From positions 1 through 64,000 of the forward strand of contig JANXWC010000192.1 in the NCBI GenBank assembly GCA_025351355.1: 64,000 nt of DNA, written 5' to 3'. A program made the translations under genes and the position numbers. This document shows, piece by piece, positions 56,287-64,000 of the stretch (its first letter is position 1; each line of letters begins with the position of its first letter). A model generated the notes under the pieces. The model was not told the DNA's origin. It saw nothing but the letters and a program-made list of their open reading frames with translations, and did no database searches. The DNA comes from Hyphomicrobiaceae bacterium. Lineage in GTDB: Bacteria > Pseudomonadota > Alphaproteobacteria > Rhizobiales > Hyphomicrobiaceae.

Positions 56287-57501
56287 TCAGAACGTCAGCC
56301 CGTTCTTAACGACGACCCAGCGGCCCTTCTGCACCTGCTGCACGGATGTGATGGTGCTGGCGAGATGATTGGTCTTGGAGAACTTGGTGACGGGTGATCC
56401 GAAGATGTCCTGGAAGCCATCGCCGGATTCGAGTGCCGTGAGCACCTTCTGTCCGGTCAGGTCCTTGCCCGCCAGCTTTACGTAATGTGCGAACGTCGTC
56501 ACCACATTGTAACCGATGATGGCTTGTGTGTTCGGCGTTGCATTGAACGCGGCACGATAGGTATCGACCCAGGCCTTGATCTTGCCCTTGGCCGTATCTT
56601 CATAGGGAACTTCGAAACCACCGGCCGCGTAGAGCCCTTCCACGACTTCTTTGCCCAGCGCCGGCACATCGATCACGTTGACCGGGGTCGCACCGAGAAA
56701 AGCGGGTGACCAGCCGAGCTTTTTGGCTTCACCCATGATGCCGATCGGTTCGCGGATCACGCCGCCGATGACAACGAGGTCGCAGCCGTCAGACTTGAGT
56801 TTGGCGACCGGTGCGCTGAAGTCGGATGTGCCGCGCTTGTAGCTGGTCACCGACGCCGGCGTGATCTTCATCGCCGCGAGTTGCTGCGTGAAGCCATCAA
56901 GCACGTTCTTGCCGTACTCGTCATCCTGAGAAATGACGCAAGGTTTGGTGAACTTTTTCTCCGTCATCATGTATTTGACGGCTGCACGGGTGCTTTCAAC
57001 GTAGGGCAGAAGGTTGTTGAATTTCAGCCGCTCCTGCGGTTTCGCCGGATCAAACTTGAATGTGAATTCGGCAGCCGTGAGCGGGAACAGATGCAGCACA
57101 CCAGCGTCCAATACGATGTCTTGTGCTGCAGCGACCGTCGGAGACCCCATCGACCCGAGGTTGGCGAAGATTTTGTCCTTCTCCAACATCTTCTGCGTGG
57201 CGAGAACCGCCTTTTTCGGATCATAACCGCTGTCTTCCAAGATCAAGCGCAATTTGCGCCCGTTGATGCCGCCGGCTAAATTGATCTCATCCACGGCGAA
57301 CTTCATGCCGTTGGCCACTGCGACACCCCAACCCTTGATCGGTCCGGATAGGTCCTGATGGGTGCCAATGACGATCTCCGTAGCGGAGATGCCCTGGTCG
57401 GTAACTTTGGTTGCCGCCGGCGTCTGGGCCATTGCGGGGATCGCCAGGGCCGCCATCGATACCGTCGATAGTGCCAATTTCCTTATCGCTATGTTGGGCA
57501 T
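56287..57501 (-). CDS. Liv-type ABC transporter substrate-binding protein
   Basis: The 404-residue type I periplasmic binding protein has a signal peptide (IRKLALSTVSMAALAIPAMA, cleavage near AMA-QT) followed by VTDQGISATEIVIGTHQDLSGPIKGWGVAVANGMKFAVDEINLAGGINGRKLRLILEDSGYDPKKA, the LivJ/LivK-family pattern. The transporter genes livHMGF and an acyl-CoA ligase are upstream on the same strand. Despite the name, close relatives bind organic acids, aromatic acids or amides as often as branched-chain amino acids. AAGGAG stands seven bases before the ATG. An unusual A/C-rich leader precedes it. Confidence 0.9.
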   Translation of the reverse strand: MPNIAIRKLALSTVSMAALAIPAMAQTPAATKVTDQGISATEIVIGTHQDLSGPIKGWGVAVANGMKFAVDEINLAGGINGRKLRLILEDSGYDPKKAVLATQKMLEKDKIFANLGSMGSPTVAAAQDIVLDAGVLHLFPLTAAEFTFKFDPAKPQERLKFNNLLPYVESTRAAVKYMMTEKKFTKPCVISQDDEYGKNVLDGFTQQLAAMKITPASVTSYKRGTSDFSAPVAKLKSDGCDLVVIGGVIREPIGIMGEAKKLGWSPAFLGATPVNVIDVPALGKEVVEGLYAAGGFEVPYEDTAKGKIKAWVDTYRAAFNATPNTQAIIGYNVVTTFAHYVKLAGKDLTGQKVLTALESGDGFQDIFGSPVTKFSKTNHLASTITSVQQVQKGRWVVVKNGLTF

Positions 57502-57509
57502 TGCGTCTC

Positions 57510-57574
57510 TCCTTGGTGGTTTTTGTGTTGTTGTATTGTCTTTTGTTTTGCTTTTCTGCTCGATTTTGGTGGCG
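57510..57574 (-). other. A/C-rich leader before the binding-protein gene
   Basis: On the minus strand the 60-70 bases between the ligase stop and the binding-protein start are very rich in A and C (CAAAACAAAAGACAATACAA and similar) and nearly free of G until the AAGGAGAG Shine-Dalgarno. Such an unstructured leader would favour strong ribosome loading, which fits the high demand for a periplasmic binding protein. Confidence 0.5.
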
Positions 57575-59413
57575 TCAACTGGCCATGCGATCACCATACA
57601 TGGCTGAGATTGCGGGTGCATATTTCTTGTTCACCAAACCACGCTTGAGTTTCATGGTCGGGGTTAGTTCTTCGTCCTCCGGGGTCAACTGCTGTTCGAT
57701 CAAGTAGAATTTCTTGATCGTTTCGACACGAGCGAAATTGGCGTTGACCTTTTCGATCTCGCTCCAGATCAACTCTTGCACCTGGGGCGCGCGACATAGG
57801 CTGGCGTAGTTCGTGAAGGGAATATGGAGATCCTGCGCATATTTCTCGACATTCTCCTGATCGATCATGACGAGGCAGGTGAGGAACGGCCGCTTATCGC
57901 CGATCACCACGGCGTCGGAGATATAAGGCGAAAATTTCAGCTGGTTCTCGATCTCGCTCGGGGTGATGTTTTTGCCACCCGCCGTGATGATGATGTCCTT
58001 CATACGATCGGTGATTTTGACGTAGCCTTCGTTATCGATCGCGCCGACATCACCGGTGTGTAGCCAGCCGTCCTTATCGATGGTTTCGGCGGTCTTCTGC
58101 GGCTGGTTGAGATACCCCTTGAACACGATATCACCCCGCACCAGGATTTCATTTTCCGGCGACAACTTCACTTCCGCCCAAGGCACAACCTTGCCGATGG
58201 TCCCCAATTTGATGCGATCCATCGTCATGGAGGTGGCGACGCCGCAGTTCTCTGTCTGACCATAGACCTCGAACATATCCATCCCAAGCGACAAGTACCA
58301 GCGCACGAGATCGGGTGAGATCGGCGCCGCCCCCGTGAACAATCGCTTGGCGCGATCGATACCAAGCATTTTTCGAATATTGCGCAGCACCAGCCAATAG
58401 CCAACCTGATTGGCCAGTCGCAGTCCCAACGGTGGCGAGCGCCCTTCCAGTTTGGCGTCGGCAACTTTTTCGCCGACTGAAATGGCCTTAGCATAAGCCC
58501 ACTTCTCCAGCGGCGTTGCGTCTTTCAGCGCGATCATGGTGGACGAGTAGAACTTCTCCCAGATCCGTGGCACTGCCAGAAATGCCGAAGGTTGCACTTC
58601 GCGAATGTTGTCGGGCACGGTCTCCGGGCTCTCGGCAAAGTTCATGATTGAGCCGGTGGCGACCGAATAGTAATAGCCACCGATGCGCTCGGCGACATGA
58701 CAAAGCGGCAGGAACAGCAGCCGTTCCTCTCGCCTTTCAATGGGGAAAAGTGTTTCCGCGTGCTTCATCTGCGTGGTGACGTTTTTGTTGGTCAGCATCG
58801 CGCCCTTGGGCGGTCCAGTGGTGCCTGACGTATAGACCAGCATCGCCACGTCGTCGGCCGTGCGGCTGTCTACCAGTTGCTGGAACAAGGCTTCGCGATC
58901 CTTGCGGTGTTCACGACCGAGCGCCACGAGTGCCTCGAGTGTCAGGGCCATCGGATCTGTGAACGACTGCAGGCCGTCGGCATCGAAAATAATGATGCGT
59001 TCCAGTTTAGAGCAGCGCGCGCGCGCTTCGAGCACTTTGTCGAGTTGCTCATCATCCTCGACAAAAACTACCTTGGAGCCTGAGTCATTCAGCAGGTACT
59101 CCACCTGCTTGATCGAGTCAGTCGGATAGATCCCTGACGAAACGCCTCCCGCGCACAACGTCGCCATATCAGCGTAGCACCACTCCACATTGGTATTGGC
59201 TATGATCGACGCCACGTCGCCCGGCGCAAAGCCGAGTGCGTTGAGCCCGTACGTGATGTCGCGAACTGTGGTGAACCAATCCGCCCAAGTAATCGTGCGC
59301 CAGACCCCCTGTTCCTTCTCCCGCATGGCGGTGCGGCGGGCGCGCGCCTCGACCCCGAGCAGGAAGCTCTTGGCGACCGTGTCGGCGACAGTAATTTTCG
59401 ATTTCTTGGCCAT
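57575..59413 (-). CDS. Long-chain-type acyl-CoA synthetase (AMP-forming)
   Basis: The 612-residue enzyme activates a carboxylic acid to its CoA thioester via an acyl-AMP. Signatures are the P-loop LVYTSGTTGPPKGAMLTNKN, the A5 motif EVYGQTENCGV, the A7/A8 region WLHTGDVGAIDNEGYVKITDRMKDIIITAGGKNITPSEIE and the C-terminal LTPTMKLKRGLVNKKY. The long form resembles FadD15-like long-chain or bulky acid ligases. ATG 59413 (MAKKSKITVADTV) was chosen over an upstream GTG that would overlap livF. It lies between livF and the binding-protein gene in one operon, suggesting that the imported substrate is a carboxylic acid. Confidence 0.92.
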   Translation of the reverse strand: MAKKSKITVADTVAKSFLLGVEARARRTAMREKEQGVWRTITWADWFTTVRDITYGLNALGFAPGDVASIIANTNVEWCYADMATLCAGGVSSGIYPTDSIKQVEYLLNDSGSKVVFVEDDEQLDKVLEARARCSKLERIIIFDADGLQSFTDPMALTLEALVALGREHRKDREALFQQLVDSRTADDVAMLVYTSGTTGPPKGAMLTNKNVTTQMKHAETLFPIERREERLLFLPLCHVAERIGGYYYSVATGSIMNFAESPETVPDNIREVQPSAFLAVPRIWEKFYSSTMIALKDATPLEKWAYAKAISVGEKVADAKLEGRSPPLGLRLANQVGYWLVLRNIRKMLGIDRAKRLFTGAAPISPDLVRWYLSLGMDMFEVYGQTENCGVATSMTMDRIKLGTIGKVVPWAEVKLSPENEILVRGDIVFKGYLNQPQKTAETIDKDGWLHTGDVGAIDNEGYVKITDRMKDIIITAGGKNITPSEIENQLKFSPYISDAVVIGDKRPFLTCLVMIDQENVEKYAQDLHIPFTNYASLCRAPQVQELIWSEIEKVNANFARVETIKKFYLIEQQLTPEDEELTPTMKLKRGLVNKKYAPAISAMYGDRMAS

Positions 59414-59427
59414 AATGCCTTCGCCCT

Positions 59428-60255
59428 TTACCGCCACGTCTTCTTGCGTTTCCAGCGGCGTTCGCCGCGGGCGCTTTCATCCTTGGCGCCGAGATAAAAT
59501 TCCTGAATGTCCTTGCTGGCCATCAAGCGTTCGCAGGTGTCGGCCATAACGATGCGGCCGACCTCGATGACATAGCCGTAGTGCGCGAGTTCGAGCGCCA
59601 TGCGCGCGTTCTGCTCGACCAGCAGGATCGACACGCCTTCTTCGGCATTGACGCGTTTTACGATGCCGAAGATCTCTTTGACGAGCAGTGGCGACAGCCC
59701 CAGCGACGGCTCATCGAGCAAGAGCAGCTTCGGCCGGTTCATCAGCGCACGGCTGAGCGACAGCATCTGCTGCTCGCCACCGGAGAGCTGTCCAGCCGGC
59801 TGTTCCAGACGCTCTTTGAGGCGTGGGAAATAGCTGTAAATGCGCTCGAGATCACCGGGGATGGCGCGGCGGTCGCGCCGCGTGTAGGCGCCCATCATGA
59901 GGTTCTCGCGCACCGACAGGAATGGAAACACTTCGCGGCCCTCCGGAACGTGGCTCAATCCCATCCGCACGATGCGATCGGCATCCAGGCGCTGGATCGG
60001 CTGCCCCTCGAACTCGATTGTCCCCTTGAGAGGATCGAGCACACCGGAAATGGTTTTGAGGATGGTCGTCTTGCCCGCGCCGTTGGCTCCGAGCACAGTG
60101 ACGATCTGGCCGCGCGGCACTTCCAGGCTGACGCCCCGGATCGCCATGATCGGCCCGTAGTAACTTTCGATGTTTGAAACTTTGAGTATCGGGGCAGCAC
60201 TGGGCGACGCCGAAGCCGCCGGTCGTTCTGCGGTGGTACTCGCAATCGTATCCAT
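59428..60255 (-). CDS. livF: ABC transporter ATP-binding protein LivF-like
   Basis: The 275-residue ATPase has Walker A GANGAGKTT, Q-loop region MGLSHVPEGREVFPFLSV, signature LSGGEQQMLSL, Walker B LLLLDEPSLGLSP and H-loop VEQN, all typical of LivF. About 20 residues before the domain and 20 basic residues after it (AKDESARGERRWKRKKTW) are extra. ATG 60255 is preferred to a TTG five codons upstream. It follows livG by 18 bases. Confidence 0.93.
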   Translation of the reverse strand: MDTIASTTAERPAASASPSAAPILKVSNIESYYGPIMAIRGVSLEVPRGQIVTVLGANGAGKTTILKTISGVLDPLKGTIEFEGQPIQRLDADRIVRMGLSHVPEGREVFPFLSVRENLMMGAYTRRDRRAIPGDLERIYSYFPRLKERLEQPAGQLSGGEQQMLSLSRALMNRPKLLLLDEPSLGLSPLLVKEIFGIVKRVNAEEGVSILLVEQNARMALELAHYGYVIEVGRIVMADTCERLMASKDIQEFYLGAKDESARGERRWKRKKTWR

Positions 60256-60273
60256 GAGCGGACTTTCCAAAGA

Positions 60274-61035
60274 TCAAGTTCCCAGATACGCCGCCACCAC
60301 ATCCGGGTGGCGTTGCACTTCGTCGGCGGTACCGAGCGCGAGCACGCGCCCGTAGTTGAGCGCAAGCACCCGATCGGACACGCGGCGCACCAGGCTCATG
60401 TCGTGTTCGACCATCAGCACGGTGATGCCGAGATCGTTCTTGATGTCGCGAATCCAGAAGCTCATGTCGTCGGTCTCCTCCACGTTGAGGCCGGACGAAG
60501 GTTCATCGAGCAGGATCAGCTTCGGCTTGGAGCATAGGGCACGCGCCACCTCTGTCACTTTGCGCACGCCATAGGGCAGACCGGCGATCAGCTTGTCTCG
60601 ATAGGCCTGCAGGTCGAGGAACTCGATCACCTCTTCCACCTGCATGCGATGCTCACGCTCGGCGCGTTTCACGTTGGGCAGAAACAACATCTCCTGCCAC
60701 AACTGTGTACGACTATGGCAGTGCCGGCCGACGAGCAGGTTCGACAGCAGGCTGGCGTTCTCGAACAGTTCGATATTCTGGAAGGTGCGGGCGATGCCAA
60801 GCTGGGCGATTTTGTGGGCCGGTAGCTGGGTGATGTCCTGGCCGTCGAAAAACAGGCGCCCGGCAGTGGGGTTGTAGAGCCGCGAGATGAGATTGAAGAT
60901 CGATGTCTTGCCGGCGCCGTTGGGGCCGATGATGGTGAATACCTCGCCCTTCTGCACATCGAAGGTGACATCATCGACGGCCTTCAGGCCGCCGAACTGC
61001 AGCGACAGGTTCTCTACCTTGAACAAGCTCGTCAT
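60274..61035 (-). CDS. livG: ABC transporter ATP-binding protein LivG-like
   Basis: The 253-residue ATPase has Walker A GPNGAGKTS, the LivG-specific signature LPYGVRKVTEVARALCSKP, Walker B LILLDEPSSGLN, H-loop VEHDMSLV and the C-terminal RHPDVVAAYLGT. It pairs with LivF as the motor of the importer. Its ATG overlaps the livM stop by four bases (ATGA), so translation is coupled. Confidence 0.94.
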   Translation of the reverse strand: MTSLFKVENLSLQFGGLKAVDDVTFDVQKGEVFTIIGPNGAGKTSIFNLISRLYNPTAGRLFFDGQDITQLPAHKIAQLGIARTFQNIELFENASLLSNLLVGRHCHSRTQLWQEMLFLPNVKRAEREHRMQVEEVIEFLDLQAYRDKLIAGLPYGVRKVTEVARALCSKPKLILLDEPSSGLNVEETDDMSFWIRDIKNDLGITVLMVEHDMSLVRRVSDRVLALNYGRVLALGTADEVQRHPDVVAAYLGT

Positions 61036-62183
61036 CGGTTGCGCTCCGATTTGACGTAGACCTTCTGACGCTTGAACGTCGATTTCTTGTAGAGCGGAAA
61101 CATCTGAAAAAAGAGCTTGATCTTCAGCCAGCGGCCATAGAGCCCGAACGGCTCGAACAGAATGAATAGCATGATAATGAGACCGTAGATGACGCCCTTG
61201 AGGCCGGCGGTGGACGTGAGGGCCTGCGTGCCGTCCTCCAGTGCCTTGACGCGTTCGGAGCCAGCGCCGAACGCCTGCGCCAGCGATCCGATCAGCAGCG
61301 GCACATCGTCCTTCAGTAACGTCAGCAACGGATCGATCATGATGATGAAAATGGCGCCGAGAATGGCGCCGTGCAGGCCGAGCGAGCCGCCGATGATGAT
61401 CACCATGATGAATTCGATGGAGAGTTGCAGGGTGAACATTTCCGGCGAGAGGAACGTCATTTTATGAGCGAACAAGGCGCCGGCAAAACCCGTGATGGCC
61501 GCACTCAGCCCGAAGGCGCGTACCTTCGTGGCGGCGATATCGACACCCATGCTGCGCGCCGCAGTTTCACTGTCGCGCACGGCAATAAAGGCCCGCCCGG
61601 TTGGAGACCGCATGATGTTGAGCGTTACAATGATCGTCACCGTCAGCACGCCGAGACACAGATAATAGAAATAATCACTGTTGCGGCCGATCTCCATACC
61701 GAACAGTTCCAGCGTCTTCACCCGCATGCCTTCGTTGCCGTTGGTCACGCTCTCCCAGCGCGCCAGCAGTTCTTCGATGATGAAGGAAAACGAGATCGTC
61801 GCAATCAGCAGATAGATGCCGTGCAAGCGGAGCGCGGGAAAACCAACGAGCAGGCCGACGATGCCCGTCAGGACACCTGCCAGCAGAAAATAGGTAGCAA
61901 AGGTATAGCCGTGCGCCTGCATGAAGGCTGCGGTATAGGCGCCGATGGCCAGAAACGCCGCATGGCCAAGCGACGCCTGCCCCGTGAATCCAACCAGGAT
62001 CATCAACGATACGCCGACGAGTGCATAGATGAAGACGAACACGAGTTGGCTCAGCATATACGAGCTGACCACGGCGGGCGCGACAAGCAGCACCGCAAAG
62101 AGAGCGAGATAAGTCCACATCTGCCCCGCGTGCTGGAACAGGCGAATATCCTGGTCGTAGTTGGTCTTGAAGACGAAACGCAT
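61032..62183 (-). CDS. livM: ABC transporter permease LivM-like
   Basis: The 383-residue inner-membrane permease has about ten helices and the LivM motif GLSLMILVGFTGQASLGHAAFLAIGAYTAA (here GVSLMILVG...). The EAA-like loop is AIRDSETAARSMGVDIAATKVRAFGLSAAITGFAGALFAH. The C-terminus has a basic tail after the last helix (LYGRWLKIKLFFQMFPLYKKSTFKRQKVYVKSERNR), longer than usual. It follows livH by 11 bases. Confidence 0.93.
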   Translation of the reverse strand: MRFVFKTNYDQDIRLFQHAGQMWTYLALFAVLLVAPAVVSSYMLSQLVFVFIYALVGVSLMILVGFTGQASLGHAAFLAIGAYTAAFMQAHGYTFATYFLLAGVLTGIVGLLVGFPALRLHGIYLLIATISFSFIIEELLARWESVTNGNEGMRVKTLELFGMEIGRNSDYFYYLCLGVLTVTIIVTLNIMRSPTGRAFIAVRDSETAARSMGVDIAATKVRAFGLSAAITGFAGALFAHKMTFLSPEMFTLQLSIEFIMVIIIGGSLGLHGAILGAIFIIMIDPLLTLLKDDVPLLIGSLAQAFGAGSERVKALEDGTQALTSTAGLKGVIYGLIIMLFILFEPFGLYGRWLKIKLFFQMFPLYKKSTFKRQKVYVKSERNR

Positions 62184-62194
62184 GGCGTATCCGA

Positions 62195-63070
62195 TCAGAC
62201 TTTTTTGCGGCCAAGCGCGCCGAACAGACCTTCAGGCTTCAACAACAGCACGCCGAGCAAGATTATGTAGGGGAATACACTCTTCCAGCCTTCGGCCATG
62301 TAGAACCCGGCCAGCGTCTGCAGCACACCGATGATGATGCCGCCGACGACAGCGCCGGGAATGCTACCGAATCCGCCAAGGACGGCGGCCGGAAACGATG
62401 CGAGACCCAGCGCCAGCCCGACGTTGGAATGGATGAAAGTGATAGGGGCCAGCAGTACACCGGCGCAGGCAGCCACCATCGCGCTTATCGCCCAAACCAG
62501 TGACACCACGCGCTTGACCGGGATACCCATGTAATAGGCGGCCAGCATATTCTCGCTGGTGCCTCGCATGGCCGTGCCGAGCCGCGTCTTGTTGAAAAAA
62601 AGATAGAGAACCAAACAAAGGATCAGCGTCGCTACGATCACCGACAGCTTATCGTCCGCCAGCACGAGATCGCCGAACTTCACGACGCCGTTGCTGAAGG
62701 GTGTATCGATCTTGAGATCGTCGGTGCCCCAGATCATCCCGGCGATGGAGCGCAGGAAAAAACCCAGGCCGATCGTCGCCATGACGATGGCGAACTGTGG
62801 AAATCCGAGAATCGGCCGCACCAGCAGACGCTCGACCAGCATGCCGACCAGCGCCATGGCGGCGACCGCCAGCGCGAAGCCGAGCCAGTAATTCAAACCG
62901 AGAATGCCGATGAACGTATAGGCGAAAAATCCGCCGAGCATCATCAAATCGCCCTGGGCGAAATTGACGACCTCCGTCGTTTTGTAAATCAATACGACCC
63001 CAAGCGCGATGAGCCCGTAAACGCAGCCGAGCGCAACGCCGCTCACCAGCTGCTGAATAAAATCCAGCAT
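62195..63070 (-). CDS. livH: ABC transporter permease LivH-like
   Basis: The 291-residue permease has about eight helices. It begins LDFIQQLVSGVALGCVYGLIALGVVLIYKTTEVVNFAQGDLMMLGGFFAY, the standard LivH N-terminus. The EAA-like loop includes GTAMRGTSENMLAAYYMGIPVKRVVSLVWAISAM. ATG 63070, preceded by GGGAGGGA, starts the protein at the first helix; the open frame upstream from a TTG is not conserved. It is the first gene of the Liv-ligase operon. Confidence 0.93.
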   Translation of the reverse strand: MLDFIQQLVSGVALGCVYGLIALGVVLIYKTTEVVNFAQGDLMMLGGFFAYTFIGILGLNYWLGFALAVAAMALVGMLVERLLVRPILGFPQFAIVMATIGLGFFLRSIAGMIWGTDDLKIDTPFSNGVVKFGDLVLADDKLSVIVATLILCLVLYLFFNKTRLGTAMRGTSENMLAAYYMGIPVKRVVSLVWAISAMVAACAGVLLAPITFIHSNVGLALGLASFPAAVLGGFGSIPGAVVGGIIIGVLQTLAGFYMAEGWKSVFPYIILLGVLLLKPEGLFGALGRKKV

Positions 63071-63159
63071 GCCGCCCGTGTCCCTCCCTGGACTAGAACC
63101 TGGCAGCTCTGATGGCTGCACATGGCTCCCCTGCATTAGGTGCAATCACCGTCCCGCTG

Positions 63160-64000
63160 TCAATCCGGATCATCCTGGACTGTCAGCATCTCGGTATCCA
63201 CAACACCCCTCGAAGCGTTGATGGCCAACCGCCGTCCATGCAATTGCACGATGGCTGGCTTGTGCGAAATTGAAATAAGCGTTGTGTTGTATAGCCGGCG
63301 ACGGATCATCTTATACAGACGTAGCTCCGTTGGCTCATCGAGGGCCGAAGTCGCCTCATCGAGGAACAGCCATTGCGGCTGCTGCAAGACTGCGCGCGCG
63401 AACGCCAAGCGCTGCTGCTCGCCGCCCGACAACAGCATCGACCAATTCGCACCTTCAGCGAGGCGCGAAGCCAGCTGCGGCAGCAGGCACGCAGCCAGCG
63501 CCTCAGCACAGGTTGCGTTGTCGACCGCGTCGGATATTTGAGGATAGGTGAGAACATCCTTGAGGGTGCCGATCGGCAAGTAGGGCTTCTGCGGCAAGAA
63601 CATGATGCTTTGCCCTGCCGGCAGCGATATCCGGCCCGACCCGTAAGGCCATAGGCCGGCCAGCACGCGAAACAGCGTGGTTTTGCCACTTCCTGACGGG
63701 CCGGTCAGGACAACCGACTCGCCACTTTTGATGTCGACGTCGACGTTGCCGAGCAACCGATCGCCGTTGGGCAGCTTCACTTCGACGTGGGCGAGCGAGA
63801 TAAGCGAGTTGTCATTCGACACAATCTCGAAGCCGGCTTCCGTCGCGCGCGCCTGTTTCTGCTTCGCCATCGTATCGCTGAAGGTCGTGAGCCGCTCGAA
63901 CACTGCAGTCCAGTCTGCAAGCGAGGGATACTGATCGACGAACCACGACATCGAACCTTGCACCTGACCGAATGCCAAGGCCGTCTGATTCAAAACCCCA
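63160..64000 (-). CDS. YddA/SbmA-like ABC exporter, C-terminal part (cut by window edge)
   Basis: Only the C-terminal 280 residues or so are in the window; the frame is open to the edge. The visible part starts inside the membrane domain ([31 protein letters not shown]), which matches the last helix and linker of the YddA/SbmA/BacA-like ABC transporter/permease group. An ATPase domain follows with Walker [10 protein letters not shown], signature [14 protein letters not shown], Walker [13 protein letters not shown] and H-loop ISHKP. Relatives move fatty acids, vitamin B12 derivatives or peptides. The substrate cannot be inferred here. It may be upstream of livH on the same strand but is separated by 89 bases. 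Confidence 0.85.
   Translation of the reverse strand, partial: GVLNQTALAFGQVQGSMSWFVDQYPSLADWTAVFERLTTFSDTMAKQKQARATEAGFEIVSNDNSLISLAHVEVKLPNGDRLLGNVDVDIKSGESVVLTGPSGSGKTTLFRVLAGLWPYGSGRISLPAGQSIMFLPQKPYLPIGTLKDVLTYPQISDAVDNATCAEALAACLLPQLASRLAEGANWSMLLSGGEQQRLAFARAVLQQPQWLFLDEATSALDEPTELRLYKMIRRRLYNTTLISISHKPAIVQLHGRRLAINASRGVVDTEMLTVQDDPD

Noticed and set aside
61371-62270. A 299-codon plus-strand frame rich in His, Glu and Arg
   Set aside because: It is antisense to livM and the end of livH. The composition is that expected from reading hydrophobic codons in reverse.

Overview
The window looks like chromosomal DNA of an alphaproteobacterium, most likely of the order Hyphomicrobiales (Rhizobiales). 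This rests on gene content and order: dusB-ntrB-ntrC followed by ntrY-ntrX, hfq-hflX and mazG, a PopZ-type polar protein between tolC and valS, an NtrX-type regulator without the GAFTGA loop, and an ELM1-like protein. I cannot fix the genus from sequence alone. No phage, transposase, integrase, CRISPR array or rRNA operon was seen. One tRNA gene (Lys, CUU) is present.

Layout. 0.1-0.8 kb: a nuclease/phosphatase-fold protein. 1.1-9.1 kb: the nitrogen regulatory cluster dusB-ntrB-ntrC, a hairpin, then ntrY-ntrX. 9.4-16.7 kb: a bactofilin, a DUF4189-like secreted protein, a D-amino acid aminotransferase, hfq-hflX, a ModA-like binding protein, an unknown two-helix envelope protein and mazG. 16.9-19.4 kb: a small accessory patch with an asparagine-synthetase-like protein and an FkbM methyltransferase broken by an in-frame amber codon. 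19.7-25.3 kb: a complete dppABCDF-type peptide transporter with a strong hairpin after the binding-protein gene. 25.6-28.8 kb: a NarK-type nitrate transporter followed by a phosphatase-kinase fusion. 29-32.9 kb: tRNA-Lys, an M20 amidohydrolase divergent from a BenE-type benzoate transporter, and a lone fabD. 33-41.7 kb: pcm, two tandem tolC genes, popZ and valS. 41.7-45.3 kb: phoB, phoU, phoR and an Lrp regulator, with a candidate Pho box before phoU. 45.5-49.3 kb: an ELM1-like protein, a 2OG-Fe(II) oxygenase and several small secreted, membrane or PRC-barrel proteins. 49.8-55.2 kb: gyrA and tcuAB. 55.3-63.1 kb: a subclass B3 metallo-beta-lactamase gene downstream of a Liv-type ABC operon that includes an acyl-CoA ligase. 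63.2-64 kb: the 3' end of a YddA/SbmA-like ABC exporter gene that runs off the window.

How they fit together. Much of the window concerns nitrogen and phosphorus acquisition: Ntr sensing, peptide and nitrate uptake, the Pho regulon and a PsiF-like protein. Uptake of organic acids is the other theme: the Liv-type importer with its ligase, tricarballylate-type oxidation, and a benzoate transporter beside an amidohydrolase.

The points most worth a second look are: the amber-interrupted FkbM gene next to an Asn-synthetase-like protein that lacks a glutaminase cysteine; hflX, which has no ATG, GTG or TTG start at the expected place; a GyrA with leucine at the position equivalent to E. coli Ser83, about 5 kb from an intact B3 metallo-beta-lactamase; the perfect 13-bp hairpin between dppA and dppB; and the Pho box. 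No wholly new multi-gene system is evident. The 16.9-19.4 kb patch and the envelope protein at 14.4-15.4 kb are the least explained parts.
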